Source: Ariolimax columbianus (lineage: Eukaryota; Mollusca; Gastropoda; Stylommatophora; Arionidae). From it: DNA of 64,000 nt. The stretch lies in NCBI GenBank assembly GCA_036924085.1, contig JAVGWX010000025.1, forward strand, positions 25,240,488 to 25,304,487, read 5' to 3'. Shown here in pieces: positions 1-63,400 of the stretch; the first letter of the stretch is position 1; each line of letters starts with the position of its first letter. The notes beneath the pieces are model-generated. The model did not search any database, was not told the origin of the DNA, and saw only the letters and a list, made by a program, of their open reading frames with translations. Both the position numbers and the translations under genes were made by a program.

Positions 1-1150
1 TGGCCTCTGTTCTACCAGTGTCAAACATGGTCTCTGTGCTACCAGTGCCAAACATGGCCTCTGTCCTACCAGTGCCAAACATGGCCTCTGTCCTACCAGT
101 GCCAAACATGGCCTCTGTCCTACCAGTGTCAAACATGGCCTCTGTTCTACCAGTGTCAAACATGGCCTCTGTCCTACCAGTGTCAAACATGGCCTCTGTT
201 CTACCAGTGTCAAACATGGCCTCTGTTCTACCAGTGTCAAACATGGCCTCTGTCCTACCAGTGCCAAACATGGCCTCTGTTCTACCAGTGCCAAACATGG
301 CCTCTGTCCTACCAGTGCCAAACATGGCCTCTGTCCTACCAGTGCCAAACATGGCCTCTGTCCTACCAGTGTCAAACATGGCCTCTGTTCTACCAGTGTC
401 AAACATGGCCTCTGTCTGTCCTACCAGTGTCAAACATGGCCTCTGTTCTACCAGTGTCAAACATGGCCTCTGTCCTACCAGTGTCAAACATGGCCTCTGT
501 CCTACCAGTGTCAAACATGGCCTCTGTTCTACCAGTGTCAAACATGGCCTCTGTCCTACCAGTGCCAAACATGGCCTCTGTCCTACCAGTGCCAAACATG
601 GCCTCTGTCCTACCAGTGCCAAACATGGCCTCTGTCCTACCAGTGCCAAACATGGCCTCTGTCCTACCAGTGCCAAACATGGCCTCTGTCCTACCAGTGC
701 CAAACATGGCCTCTGTCCTACCAGTGCCAAACATGGCCTCTGTCCTACCAGTGCCAAACATGGCCTCTGTTCTACCAGTGTCAAACATGGCCTCTGTTCT
801 ACCAGTGCCAAACATGGCCTCTGTTCTACCAGTGTCAAACATGGCCTCTGTTCTACCAGTGCCAAACATGGCCTCTGTCCTACCAGTGCCAAACATGGCC
901 TCTGTCCTACCAGTGTCAAACATGGCCTCTGTTCTACCAGTGTCAAACATGGCCTCTGTTCTACCAGTGTCAAACATGGCCTCTGTTCTACCAGTGTCAA
1001 ACATGGCCTCTGTCCTACCAGTGCCAAACTTGGCCTCTGTCCTACCAGTGCCAAACTTGGCCTCTGTCCTACCAGTGCCAAACTTGGCCTTTGTCCTACC
1101 AGTGCCACACTTGGCCTCTGTCCTAGCAGTGCCAAACTTGGCCTGTGTCT
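1..1150. repeat. 27-bp minisatellite, about 42 copies
   Basis: The monomer is caaacatggcctctgtccta plus ccagtgt. Main variants are T/C at the last base and at the ctgtYcta position. Because 27 is divisible by 3, frames stay open (NMASVLPVS on the plus strand). A 4-bp insertion near 414 shifts the frame. The right-most copies from about 1015 change acatgg to acttgg and degenerate, as array edges do. Coding is unlikely. Confidence 0.95.
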
Positions 1151-1203
1151 AGGGGGCGTGAGAGCAGAATTTCGACGAATGAAATGAAGGTCATCAGTGT
1201 TAC
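1123..1203 (-). CDS. Candidate terminal exon of the ACP6-like gene (weak)
   Basis: A good acceptor (cattctgtctctccag) 131 nt beyond the exon 10 donor opens a phase-0 frame of 26 codons ending in TAG. The peptide VTLMTFISFVEILLSRPLD... lacks the cysteine-rich LCPLDMF-like motif expected at the ACP6 C-terminus. Its last codons lie inside the 27-bp satellite. Either the C-terminus has been remodelled or the true last exon lies left of the window. Confidence 0.25.
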   Translation of the reverse strand, partial: VTLMTFISFVEILLSRPLDTGQVWHC

Positions 1204-1334
1204 CTGGAGAGACAGAATGCGAGACGACGACATTTGTAGTAGGTTCGGCACTACGTCTTGTGCAGAATACATTTCCAGGCTTAATGGCATAAGTGAAAAA
1301 TACAAACTATCTTAAACGTTCACAATCAACAGAC

Positions 1335-52702
<51,368 letters not shown>

Positions 52703-52720
52703 GATGAAGTGCTGGTCCTT

Positions 52721-52735
52721 TTAGCCCGGTATCAT
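52721..52735 (-). promoter_or_regulatory. Short upstream ORF in the ACP6-like leader
   Basis: ATG ATA CCG GGC TAA lies 18 nt upstream of the main start and in the same frame. Its stop is the in-frame stop that fixes the main start codon. It could lower initiation or force reinitiation. Whether it lies in the mRNA is not shown by the sequence. Confidence 0.4.
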
Positions 52736-52818
52736 GCACTCTTAAAGCACTGGACAGGAGAGATTTCTCTGTAGAAGTACCCAGGGTGATCAACAAACAT
52801 TCTACAACATGTACTCGA

Positions 52819-52831
52819 TAAATAAATATAG
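52819..52831 (-). promoter_or_regulatory. TATA-like sequence upstream of ACP6-like exon 1
   Basis: On the minus strand ctatatttattta lies about 120 nt upstream of the start codon, a plausible distance for a TATA box with a short leader. This is only a sequence resemblance in an AT-containing stretch. Confidence 0.25.
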
Positions 52832-52924
52832 GTCCTGCCGGTTGGTTGGTTTCTAATACCCACATTTGGTTGGTAACTCTTGTGTGCGCTCTAAAAAGGA
52901 CGGAACTTGTGGCAGAAAGTAGTA

Positions 52925-53200
52925 GCTTTTCTGGCATCCCCATCGTGCTGATGAAGTGGACCGGGGTCCGCCATGTGATTGTGCAATGCTTGGATTCATC
53001 TGCGTGTCACTGACTACTACGGGGATCACATGGAACCTCACCTTGTTAGCCCGACTGTTGTCCTTGACAATAGCTCATTTCCAGGACGACCAACGAGGAG
53101 GTCATGTGAGGGTCTTGGCCAGTATATTTCCCCTGACCCTGGCCAACATTGTCTGATCAGTGTGTCTTACCTGGTCCTACCCAGAGGCGTATATTTAATA
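52925..53200 (-). mobile_element. Minisatellite-tailed element, copy 5, upstream of the ACP6-like start
   Basis: On the minus strand one or two degenerate 97-bp-type monomers (cagacaatgttggccagggt, aatatactggccaagaccct) precede the tail (cctcgttggtcgtcctggaa, then acacgcagatgaatccaagc). It ends about 225 bp upstream of the start codon. Confidence 0.8.
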
Positions 53201-53447
53201 TGTGCCAGGTGTGCCCCGCATGCCCAAGAGAAACGTACATTTGATTTGGAATACTATGTTATGAGATTATTTTGTATTAATTGAAAGATCAATTATTTTG
53301 CTAATAACATCTTGTTACTGTTCTTTCTTCTTATTTGCATTCAGAATCGTTGAGCATGTTCACATGCTATATCTGCAGGTCCCCCACACCGCAATCTGCC
53401 TCAACGTGGTGATGAGTTTCGGTCACGGATTGTCTTCCTGTCTGCAC
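53201..53447. other. AT-rich unique sequence
   Basis: Nothing recognised. It lies between the minisatellite-tailed element and the 12-bp satellite. Confidence 0.5.
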
Positions 53448-55056
53448 ATCCCTCACAGCTTATCTCACAGCTTATCTCACAGTTCATCTCACAGCTTATC
53501 TCACAGCTTATCTCACAGTTCATCTCACAGCTTATCTCACAGCTTATCTCACAGCTTATCTCACAGCTTATCTCACAGTTCATCTCACAGCTTATCTCAC
53601 AGTTCATCTCACAGTTCATCTCACAGCTTATCTCACAGCTTATCTCACAGCTTATCTCACAGCTTATCTCACAGCTTATCTCACAGTTCATCTCACAGCT
53701 TATCTCACAGTTCATCTCACAGCTTATCTCACAGCTTATCTCACAGCTTATCTCACAGTTCATCTCACAGCTTATCTCACAGCTTATCTCACAGTTCATC
53801 TCACAGCTTATCTCACAGCTTATCTCACAGCTTATCTCACAGCTTATCTCACAGTTCATCTCACAGCTTATCTCACAGTTCATCTCACAGTTCATCTCAC
53901 AGCTTATCTCACAGCTTATCTCACAGCTTATCTCACAGCTTATCTCACAGCTTATCTCACAGTTCATCTCACAGCTTATCTCACAGTTTATCTCACAGCT
54001 TATCTCACAGCTTATCTCACAGCTTATCTCACAGTTCATCTCACAGCTTATCTCACAGCTTATCTCACAGTTCATCTCACAGCTTATCTCACAGCTTATC
54101 TCACAGCTTATCTCACAGTTCATCTCACAGCTTATCTCACAGCTTATCTCACAGTTCATCTCACAGCTTATCTCACAGCTTATCTCACAGTTCATCTCAC
54201 AGCTTATCTCACAGCTTATCTCACAGTTCATCTCACAGCTTATCTCACAGCTTATCTCACAGTTCATCTCACAGCTTATCTCACAGCTTATCTCACAGTT
54301 CATCTCACAGCTTATCTCACAGCTTATCTCACAGCTTATCTCACAGTTCATCTCACAGCTTATCTCACAGTTCATCTCACAGCTTATCTCACAGCTTATC
54401 TCACAGTTCATCTCACAGCTTATCTCACAGCTTATCTCACAGTTCATCTCACAGCTTATCTCACAGCTTATCTCACAGCTTATCTCACAGCTTATCTCAC
54501 AGCTTATCTCACAGTTCATCTCACAGCTTATCTCACAGCTTATCTCACAGCTTATCTCACAGTTCATCTCACAGCTTATCTCACAGTTCATCTCACAGCT
54601 TATCTCACAGCTTATCTCACAGCTTATCTCACAGTTCCACTCACAGCTTATCTCACAGCTTATCTCACAGCTTATCTCACAGTTCATCTCACAGCTTATC
54701 TCACAGCTTATCTCACAGCTTATCTCACAGCTTATCTCACAGTTCATCTCACAGCTTATCTCACAGCTTATCTCACAGTTCATCTCACAGCTTATCTCAC
54801 AGTTCATCTCACAGCTTATCTCACAGCTTATCTCACAGCTTATCTCACAGTTCATCTCACAGCTTATCTCACAGCTTATCTCACAGTTCATCTCACAGCT
54901 TATCTCACAGTTCATCTCACAGCTTATCTCACAGTTCATCTCACAGCTTATCTCACAGCTTATCTCACAGTTCATCTCACAGCTTATCTCACAGCTTATC
55001 TCACAGCTTATCTCACAGTTCATCTCACAGCTTATCTCACAGCTTATCTCACAGCT
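53448..55056. repeat. 12-bp satellite, about 134 copies of two monomer types
   Basis: Two monomers, tctcacagctta and tctcacagttca, alternate in a non-uniform order; the second type is about a third of units. Period 12 keeps one plus-strand frame (SHSL/SHSS) and one minus-strand frame (EISC/EMNC) open for over 500 codons. These frames start outside or within the array and have no other protein features. Confidence 0.97.
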
Positions 55057-55309
55057 CTAGATCTTATGTGTTTCGTGTAAGGACCATGATTGACATTGGC
55101 AGCACAATAAACATTTATCAGCCTCCTTTTAATTGAAAGAAGCACTTTAGCGTGTTTCAAAAACCGTGTAATTTTGTACGATGTATCATGAACCAGAATA
55201 CGCCACTGTCATAACCTACCGCTGCATCTTCGCTTGCAAAAAACGACATGTCACGGGAACATTTCACCATACAAGTGACACACTCCAGTGGTTGCCAATA
55301 ATTGTATAA

Positions 55310-55577
55310 AGTAAAGTGAAGTAAAGTAACCCATAGCATTACTGAGGTAGGGGTGTAAGGTGTTAGCGATCTCACATTTCAGAGGCTCGGCTATATGAGG
55401 GCGGTAGCCATCTCCTCTCCCTCACAGTCCCTTCCCGGACTGAACCGGTACCCATTTAAGGCTGGGAAGACCCGGTATCCATTGCGGTCGGAAAATTCAC
55501 TACCGCCTCAACTGGGGAATGAACACAGGACCACTCAGATGCGAATCCAGAGCGCTAACCACTGAGCTACGCGGCTC
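55310..55577 (-). mobile_element. SINE-4, complete 268-bp copy with 15-bp TSD
   Basis: ccaataattgtataa flanks it at 55295-55309 and 55578-55592. On the minus strand it begins ggagccgcgtagctcagtgg (A box tagctcagtggttag) and runs through gactgtgagggagaggagat. It ends in an (ACTTT)n-like tail (actttacttcactttact). Confidence 0.9.
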
Positions 55578-55592
55578 CCAATAATTGTATAA

Positions 55593-55895
55593 CCCCATTA
55601 ATTTCCGCCATGTTTGATTTCATCCGAGTTCAAGCAAGAAAACCAATTAACTTTAAATAAAAGAAATGTGATAAATGATATCAAAAAGTCAAAGTATGTT
55701 ATCAAATGTCAAGTATTACAGTTGACCAGTGGTGGCCACAACGTATGAGCAGGGAGAGGGCTAGATACACAGGTAGAGAACGGTTAATAGGAAGAAAAGA
55801 ATGCCGATAATGAAAACGTGAAGGAATTCAGGTTGGCTTTGGTCATTTCCAGGAAGGCATCCTCGTGACTGCCATGGGTAATAGATGTCCACATG
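55593..55895. other. Unique sequence, nothing recognised
   Basis: No coding match. It sits upstream of the ACP6-like gene and between two repeat elements. Confidence 0.4.
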
Positions 55896-56010
55896 TGTAC
55901 ATTGAATCTATTATTCCAGCAGTTCAACATGCGTACATTGAATCTATTATTCCGGCAGTTCAACATGCGTACATTGAATCTATTATTCCAGTAGTTCAGC
56001 CAGTGTACAT
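55896..56010. repeat. 36-bp tandem repeat, about three copies
   Basis: gtacattgaatctattattc plus cagcagttcaacatgc, followed to 56110 by looser gtacat...cagactatattatatcatcac echoes. Confidence 0.85.
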
Positions 56011-56134
56011 TCAGACTAGATTATATCATTACTTCAAAATGTGTACATCCAGAATATATGATATCATCACATATGTACATTCAGACTATATTATATCATC
56101 ACATGTGTACATACAGTTAATATTACAGCATCGT

Positions 56135-56480
56135 CATTTTCATTTAGCATGTTCTTCGAAGAACGTCGCTCCCATCACAGTCTGTCTGAAAGAAACTTGT
56201 TCCCTAGCCAAATCTCCAGCCTTCGCTAACGTTATACCCAGGCATTCCTGAACATCTTGGTGCCATCGTCTTCTTGATCTACTCCTGCTTCCTTTCCCCT
56301 GTACCATACCTTCCATCACTGTCCTCTCAAGACCGGTGTGTATGTTGATGTGACCAAAGTATTTCAATATATTTCTGGCCATTGATAAACCAGTTCTCTT
56401 CTACGTTAAACTCTTGCCAAATGTTTATATGTGTTCTTCTCTCAGTCCATGGTATTCTGATGATCTAACTGTAACATTTT
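56135..56480 (-). mobile_element. LINE-G RT C-terminal fragment
   Basis: Minus-strand frame: ARNILKYFGHINIHTGLERT, then VQGKGSRSRSRRRWHQDVQ and LAREQVSFRQTVMGATF. This is the common C-terminal tail (FGHI.R..GLE...M.G...G.R.RGR.R.RW..D) of non-LTR RT polyproteins. Confidence 0.8.
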
Positions 56481-56494
56481 GACTCTAAGGACTC

Positions 56495-57440
56495 AATTCT
56501 CTATTTCTAGATGTTATGGCAGCACTATCCACCAGAACCACAAAACATGCAGACATCCTTGAAGTCGTGATCGAAAAGTGCAAAGCACTCATTCCATGGT
56601 TACGGAGCCATATAATCTTGGAGCTTCCAGCGATGACAAAGAGGAGTAGGCAACAGAACAAACACTTGACGTTCTGCAGGAGCTGAAGAGAGTTTCCTTG
56701 CAACTTCCTGTACACAGATCGGCCTCTGAGAGCGACAAAAGGGGAGGCAATGAAATCTACATCACACACTCCAACGCGACATTGAAAATCACTCCATACC
56801 ACCTGGAGAGACCCGTACCAATTTCAGAGCTGAAACAACAGCTCTTCATGCAGCAACTCCGCTTCTTATAAGTCAAAACACAACTACGACGAGAACATTA
56901 TAACATAATCCAGGAGCGTACTCCAAGCCATCTCAAGCCCCAAACAAGATAGACTCCAGGAGTGTACTCCAAGACATCTCAAGCCCCAAACAGGATAGAC
57001 TCCAGGACCGTACTCCAAGCCATTTCAAGCCCTAAACACGATAGAGTCCAAGACCGTACCCCGAGCCATCTCAAACCCCAATCAAGATAGACTCTCACAC
57101 GAAATAAATGATGGCGTCGGGTTGCTGCACAACCCCCCCCCCCCCTTTCCACAAACCCCCATCTAGTCTTGCAATGGATCTCATTCCACTGTATGATCAT
57201 GGAAAACAGTAAAGCAGACAAGCTCGCCAAAGCAGGGAGCACACAGACGCACCATTCTCAGAGCTGTAAAGAAGCAGCGACACTCAACAAACGATCTAAG
57301 AGGACGGAATGGAGAGACCAGCACAAAGAATATCAGCCAGAATATGACAGCATAGACAAACTTGGCAGAGACGAGCAGACAAAGATCTTCGGACTCAGAA
57401 CGGGACATTGAAGACTAAAGGCCCACCTCCACAGAATGAG
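56495..57440 (+). mobile_element. LINE-C fragment: RNase H to C-terminus, source of the 126-bp satellite
   Basis: Plus-strand pieces: TNFRAETTALHAA (RNase H), VLQWISFHCMIMENSKADKL (RNase H end), then YDSIDKLGRDEQTKIFGLRT and the first CDSGAPKQTP.HIMQDCTTY unit. Stops and frameshifts are frequent. The same region is present once in the copy at 18395-19010. Confidence 0.82.
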
Positions 57441-60400
57441 TATCAGAGACACTGTGACGTGCGATAGTGGAGCACCCAAACAAACACCATAACATATCAT
57501 GCAAGACTGCACCACTTATACAGACCAAAGAGAGACAGTCTGATCGGAGGAAGCGACCATGCTTGAAAAGCTGCGGGGAACCTGAAATGATAGTGGAGCA
57601 CCCAAACAAACACCAGAACATATCATGCAGGACTGCACCACTTATACAGACCAAAGAGAGACAGTCTGGTCCGAGGAAGTGACCATGCTTGAAACGCTGC
57701 GAGGAACCTGAAACGATAGTGGAGCACCCAAAAAAACACCAGAACATGTCATGCAGGACTGCACCACTTATACAGACCAAAGAGAGACAGTCTGGTCCGA
57801 GGAAGTGACCATGCTTGAAAAGCTGCGGGGAACCTGAAATGATAGTGGAGCACCCAAACAAACACCAGAACATATCATGCAGGACTGCACCACTTATACA
57901 GACCAAAGAGAGACAGTCTTGTCCGAGGAAGTAACCATGCTTGAAAAGCTGCGGGGAACCTGAAACGATAGTGGAGCACCCAAACAAACACCAGAACATA
58001 TCATGCAGGACTGCACCACTTATACAGACCAAAGATAGACAGTCTGGTCCGAGGAAGTGACCATGCTTGAAAAGCTGCGGGGAACCTGAAACGATAGTGG
58101 AGCACCCAAACAAACACCAGAACATATCATGCAGGACTGCACCACTTATACAGACCAAAGAGAGACAGCCTGGTCCGAGGAAGTAACCATGCTTGAAAAG
58201 CTGCGGCGAACCTGAAACGATAGTGGAGCACCCAAACAAACACCAGAACATATCATGCAGGACTGCACCACTAATACAGACCAAAGAGAGACAGTCTGGT
58301 CCGAGGAAGTGACCATGCTTGAAACGCTGCGAGAAACCTGAAACGATAGTGGAGCACCCAAAAAAACACCAGAACATATCATGCAGGACTGCACCACTTA
58401 TACAGACCAAAGAGAGACAGTCTGGTCCGAGGAAGTGACCATGCTTGAAAAGCTGCGGGGAACCTGAAACGATAGTGGAGCACCCAAACAAACACCAGAA
58501 CATATCATGCAGGACTGCACCATTTATACAGACCAAAGAGAGACAGTCTCGTCCGAGGAAGTGACCATGCTTAAAAAGCTGCGGGGAACCTGAAACGATA
58601 GTGGAGCACCCAAACAAACACCAGAACATATCATGCAGGACTGCACCACTTATACAGACCAAAGATAGACAGTCTGGTCCGAGGAAGTGACCATGCTTGA
58701 AAAGTTATGGTGAACCTGAAACGATAATGGAGCATCCAAACAAACATAAGAACATATCATGCAGTACTGCACCATTTATAAAGACCAAAGAGAGACAGTC
58801 TGGTCCGAGGAAGTGACCATGCTTGAAAAGCTGCGGGGAATCTGAAACGATGGTGAAGCACCCAAACTAACACCAGAACATATCATGCAGGACTGCACCA
58901 CTTATACAGATCAAAAAGAAACAGTCTGGTCCGAGGAAGTGACCATGCTTAAAAAGCTGTGGGGAACCTGAAACGATAGTGGAGCACCCAACCAAACACC
59001 AGAACATTTCATGCAGGACTGCACCATTTTTACAGACCAAACAGAGACTGTCTGGTCCTAGAAGTGACCATGCTTGAAAAACTCTGGGGAACCTGAAACG
59101 ATAGTAGAGCACCCAAACAAAAACCAGAACATATAATGCAGGACTGCACCACTTATACAGACCAAAGAGAGACAGTCTGGTCTGAGGAAATGACCATGCT
59201 TGAAAAGCTGCGGGGAACCTTAAACGATAGTGGAGCACCCAAACAAACACCAGAACATATCATGCAGGACTGCACCACTTATACAGTCCAAAGAGAGACA
59301 ATCTGGTCCGAGGAAGTAACCATGCTTGAAAAGCTGCGGGGAACCTGAAACGATAGTGGAGCACCCAAACAAACAACAGAACATATCATACAGGACTGCA
59401 CCACTTATACAGACCAAAGAGAGACAGTCTGGTCCGAGGAAGTGACCATGCTTGAAAAGCTGCGGGGAACCTGAAACGATAGTGGAGCACCCAAAAAAAC
59501 ACCAGAACATGTCATGCAGGACTGCACCACTTATACAGACCAAAGAGAGACAGTCTGGTCCGAGGAAGTGACCATGCTTGAAAAGCTGCGGGGAACCTGA
59601 AATGATAGTGGAGCACCCAAACAAACACCAGAACATATCATGCAGGACTGCACCACTTATACAGACCAAAGAGAGACAGTCTTGTCCGAGGAAGTAACCA
59701 TGCTTGAAAAGCTGCGGGGAACCTGAAACGATAGTGGAGCACCCAAACAAACACCAGAACATATCATGCAGGACTGCACCACTTATACAGACCAAAGATA
59801 GACAGTCTGGTCCGAGGAAGTGACCATGCTTGAAAAGCTGCGGGGAACCTGAAACGATAGTGGAGCACCCAAACAAACACCAGAACATATCATGCAGGAC
59901 TGCACCACTTATACAGACCAAAGAGAGACAGCCTGGTCCGAGGAAGTAACCATGCTTGAAAAGCTGCGGCGAACCTGAAACGATAGTGGAGCACCCAAAC
60001 AAACACCAGAACATATCATGCAGGACTGCACCACTAATACAGACCAAAGAGAGACAGTCTGGTCCGAGGAAGTGACCATGCTTGAAACGCTGCGAGAAAC
60101 CTGAAACGATAGTGGAGCACCCAAAAAAACACCAGAACATATCATGCAGGACTGCACCACTTATACAGACCAAAGAGAGACAGTCTGGTCCGAGGAAGTG
60201 ACCATGCTTGAAAAGCTGCGGGGAACCTGAAACGATAGTGGAGCACCCAAACAAACACCAGAACATATCATGCAGGACTGCACCATTTATACAGACCAAA
60301 GAGAGACAGTCTCGTCCGAGGAAGTGACCATGCTTAAAAAGCTGCGGGGAACCTGAAACGAAAGTGGAGCACCCAAACAAACACCAGAACATGTCAAGCA

Positions 60401-63400
60401 GGACTGCATCACTTATACAGACCAAAGAGAGACAGTCTGGTCCGAGGAAGTGACCATGCTTGAAAAGTTATGGTGAACCTGAAACGATAATGGAGCATCC
60501 AAACAAACATAAGAACATATCATGCAGTACTGCACCATTTATAAAGACCAAAGAGAGACAGTCTGGTCCGAGGAAGTGACCATGCTTGAAAAGCTGCGGG
60601 GAATCTGAAACGATGGTGAAGCACCCAAACTAACACCAGAACATATCATGCAGGACTGCACCACTTATACAGATCAAAAAGAAACAGTCTGGTCCGAGGA
60701 AGTGACCATGCTTAAAAAGCTGTGGGGAACCTGAAACGATAGTGGAGCACCCAACCAAACACCAGAACATTTCATGCAGGACTGCACCATTTTTACAGAC
60801 CAAACAGAGACTGTCTGGTCCTAGAAGTGACCATGCTTGAAAAACTCTGGGGAACCTGAAACGATAGTAGAGCACCCAAACAAAAACCAGAACATATAAT
60901 GCAGGACTGCACCACTTATACAGACCAAAGAGAGACAGTCTGGTCTGAGGAAATGACCATGCTTGAAAAGCTGCGGGGAACCTTAAACGATAGTGGAGCA
61001 CCCAAACAAACACCAGAACATATCATGCAGGACTGCACCACTTATACAGTCCAAAGAGAGACAATCTGGTCCGAGGAAGTAACCATGCTTGAAAAGCTGC
61101 GGGGAACCTGAAACGATAGTGGAGCACCCAAACAAACAACAGAACATATCATACAGGACTGCACCACTTATACAGACCAAAGAGAGACAGTCTGGTCCGA
61201 GGAAGTGACCATGCTTGAAAAGCTGCGGGGAACCTGAAACGATAGTGGAGCACCCAAACAAACACCAGAACATATCATGCAGGACTGCACCACTTATACA
61301 GACCAAAGATAGACAGTCTGGTCCGAGGAAGTGACCATGCTTGAAAAGCTGCGGGGAACCTGAAACGATAGTGGAGCACCCAAACAAACACCAGAACATA
61401 TCATGCAGGACTGCACCACTTATACAGACCAAAGAGAGACAGTCTGGTCCGAGGAAGTAACCATGCTTAAAAAGCTGCGGCGAACCTGAAACGATAGTGG
61501 AGCACCCAAACAAACACCAGAACATATCATGCAGGACTGCACCACTTATACAGACCAAAGAGAGACAGTCTGGTCCGAGGAAGTAACCATGCTTAAAAAG
61601 CTGCGGCGAACCTGAAACGATAGTGGAGCACCCAAACAAACACCAGAACATATCATGCAGGACTGCACCACTTATACAGACCAAAGAGAGACAGTCTGGT
61701 CCGAGGAAGTGACCATGCTTGAAAAGATGCGGGGAACCTGAAACGATAGTGGAGCACCCAAACAAACACCAGAACATATCATGCAGGACTGCACCACTTA
61801 TACAGACCAAAGCGAGACAGTCTGGTCCGAGGAAGTAACCATGCTTGAAAAGCTGCGGCGAACCTGAAACGATAGTGGAGCACCCAAACAAACACCAGAA
61901 CATATCATGCAGGACTGCACCACTTATACAGACCAAAGAGAGACAGTCTGGTCCGAGGAAGTGACCATGCTTGAAACGCTGCGAGGAACCTGAAACGATA
62001 GTGGAGCACCCAAAAAAACACAAGAACATATCATGCAGGACTGCACCACTTATACAGACAAAAGAGAGACAGTCTGGTCCGAGGAAGTGACCATGCTTGA
62101 AAAGCTGCGGGGAACCTGAAACGATAGTGGAGCACCCAAACAAACACCAGAACATATCATGCAGGACTGCACCACTTATACAGACCAAAGAGAGACAGTC
62201 TGGTCCGAAGTAGTAACCATGCTTGAAAAGCTGCGGGGAACCTGAAACGATAGTGGAACACCCAAACAAACACCATAACATATCATGCAGGACTGCATCA
62301 CTTATACAGACCAAAGAAAGACAGTCTGGTCCGAGGATGTGACCATGCTTGAAAAGCTGCGGGGAACCTGAAACGATAGTGATGCACCCAAAGAAACACC
62401 AGAACATATCATGCAGGACTGTATCACTTATACAGACCAAAGAGAGACAGTCTGGTCCGAGGAAGTGACCATGCTTAAAAAGTTATGGTGAACCTGAAAC
62501 GATAGTGGAGTACCAAACAAACACCAGAACATATCATGCAGGACTGCACCACTTATACAGACCAAAGAGAGACAGTCTGGTCCGAGGAAGTAACGATGCT
62601 TGAAAAGCTGCGGCGAACCTGAAACGATAGTGGAGCACCCAAACAAACACCAGAACATATCATGCAGGACTGCACCACTTATACAGACCAAAGAGAGACA
62701 GTCTGGTCCGAGGAAGTGACCATGCTTGAAACGCTGCGAGGAACCTGAAACGATAGTGGAGCACCCAAAAAAACACAAGAACATATCATGCAGGACTGCA
62801 CCACTTATACAGACAAAAGAGAGACAGTCTGGTCCGAGGAAGTGACCATGCTTGAAAAGCTGCGGGGAACCTGAAACGATAGTGGAGCACCCAAACAAAC
62901 ACCAGAACATATCATGCAGGACTGCACCACTTATACAGACCAAAGAGAGACAGTCTGGTCCGAAGTAGTAACCATGCTTGAAAAGCTGCGGGGAACCTGA
63001 AACGATAGTGGAACACCCAAACAAACACCAGAACATATCATGCAGGACTGCACCACTTATACAGACCAAAGAGAGACAGTCTGGACCGAAGTAGTAACCA
63101 TGCTTGAAAAGCTGCGGGGAACCTGAAACGATAGTGGAACACCCAAACAAACACCATAACATATCATGCAGGACTGCATCACTTATACAGACCAAAGAAA
63201 GACAGTCTGGTCCGAGGATGTGACCATGCTTGAAAAGCTGCGGGGAACCTGAAACGATAGTGATGCACCCAAAGAAACACCAGAACATATCATGCAGGAC
63301 TGTATCACTTATACAGACCAAAGAGAGACAGTCTGGTCCGAGGAAGTGACCATGCTTAAAAAGTTATGGTGAACCTGAAACGATAGTGGAGTACCAAACA

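Noticed and set aside
53298..55136. 612-codon Ser/His/Leu-rich frame and its 540-codon minus-strand counterpart as a repetitive protein gene
   Set aside because: Both are by-products of a 12-bp satellite whose period is divisible by 3. No domain, no conserved start and no sign of codon-level selection are visible.
55157..55309. Short minus-strand frame (CSRDMSFFASEDAAVGYDSG) as an exon
   Set aside because: No family was recognised, no acceptor/donor pair fits, and the longer frame is created by the adjacent SINE.
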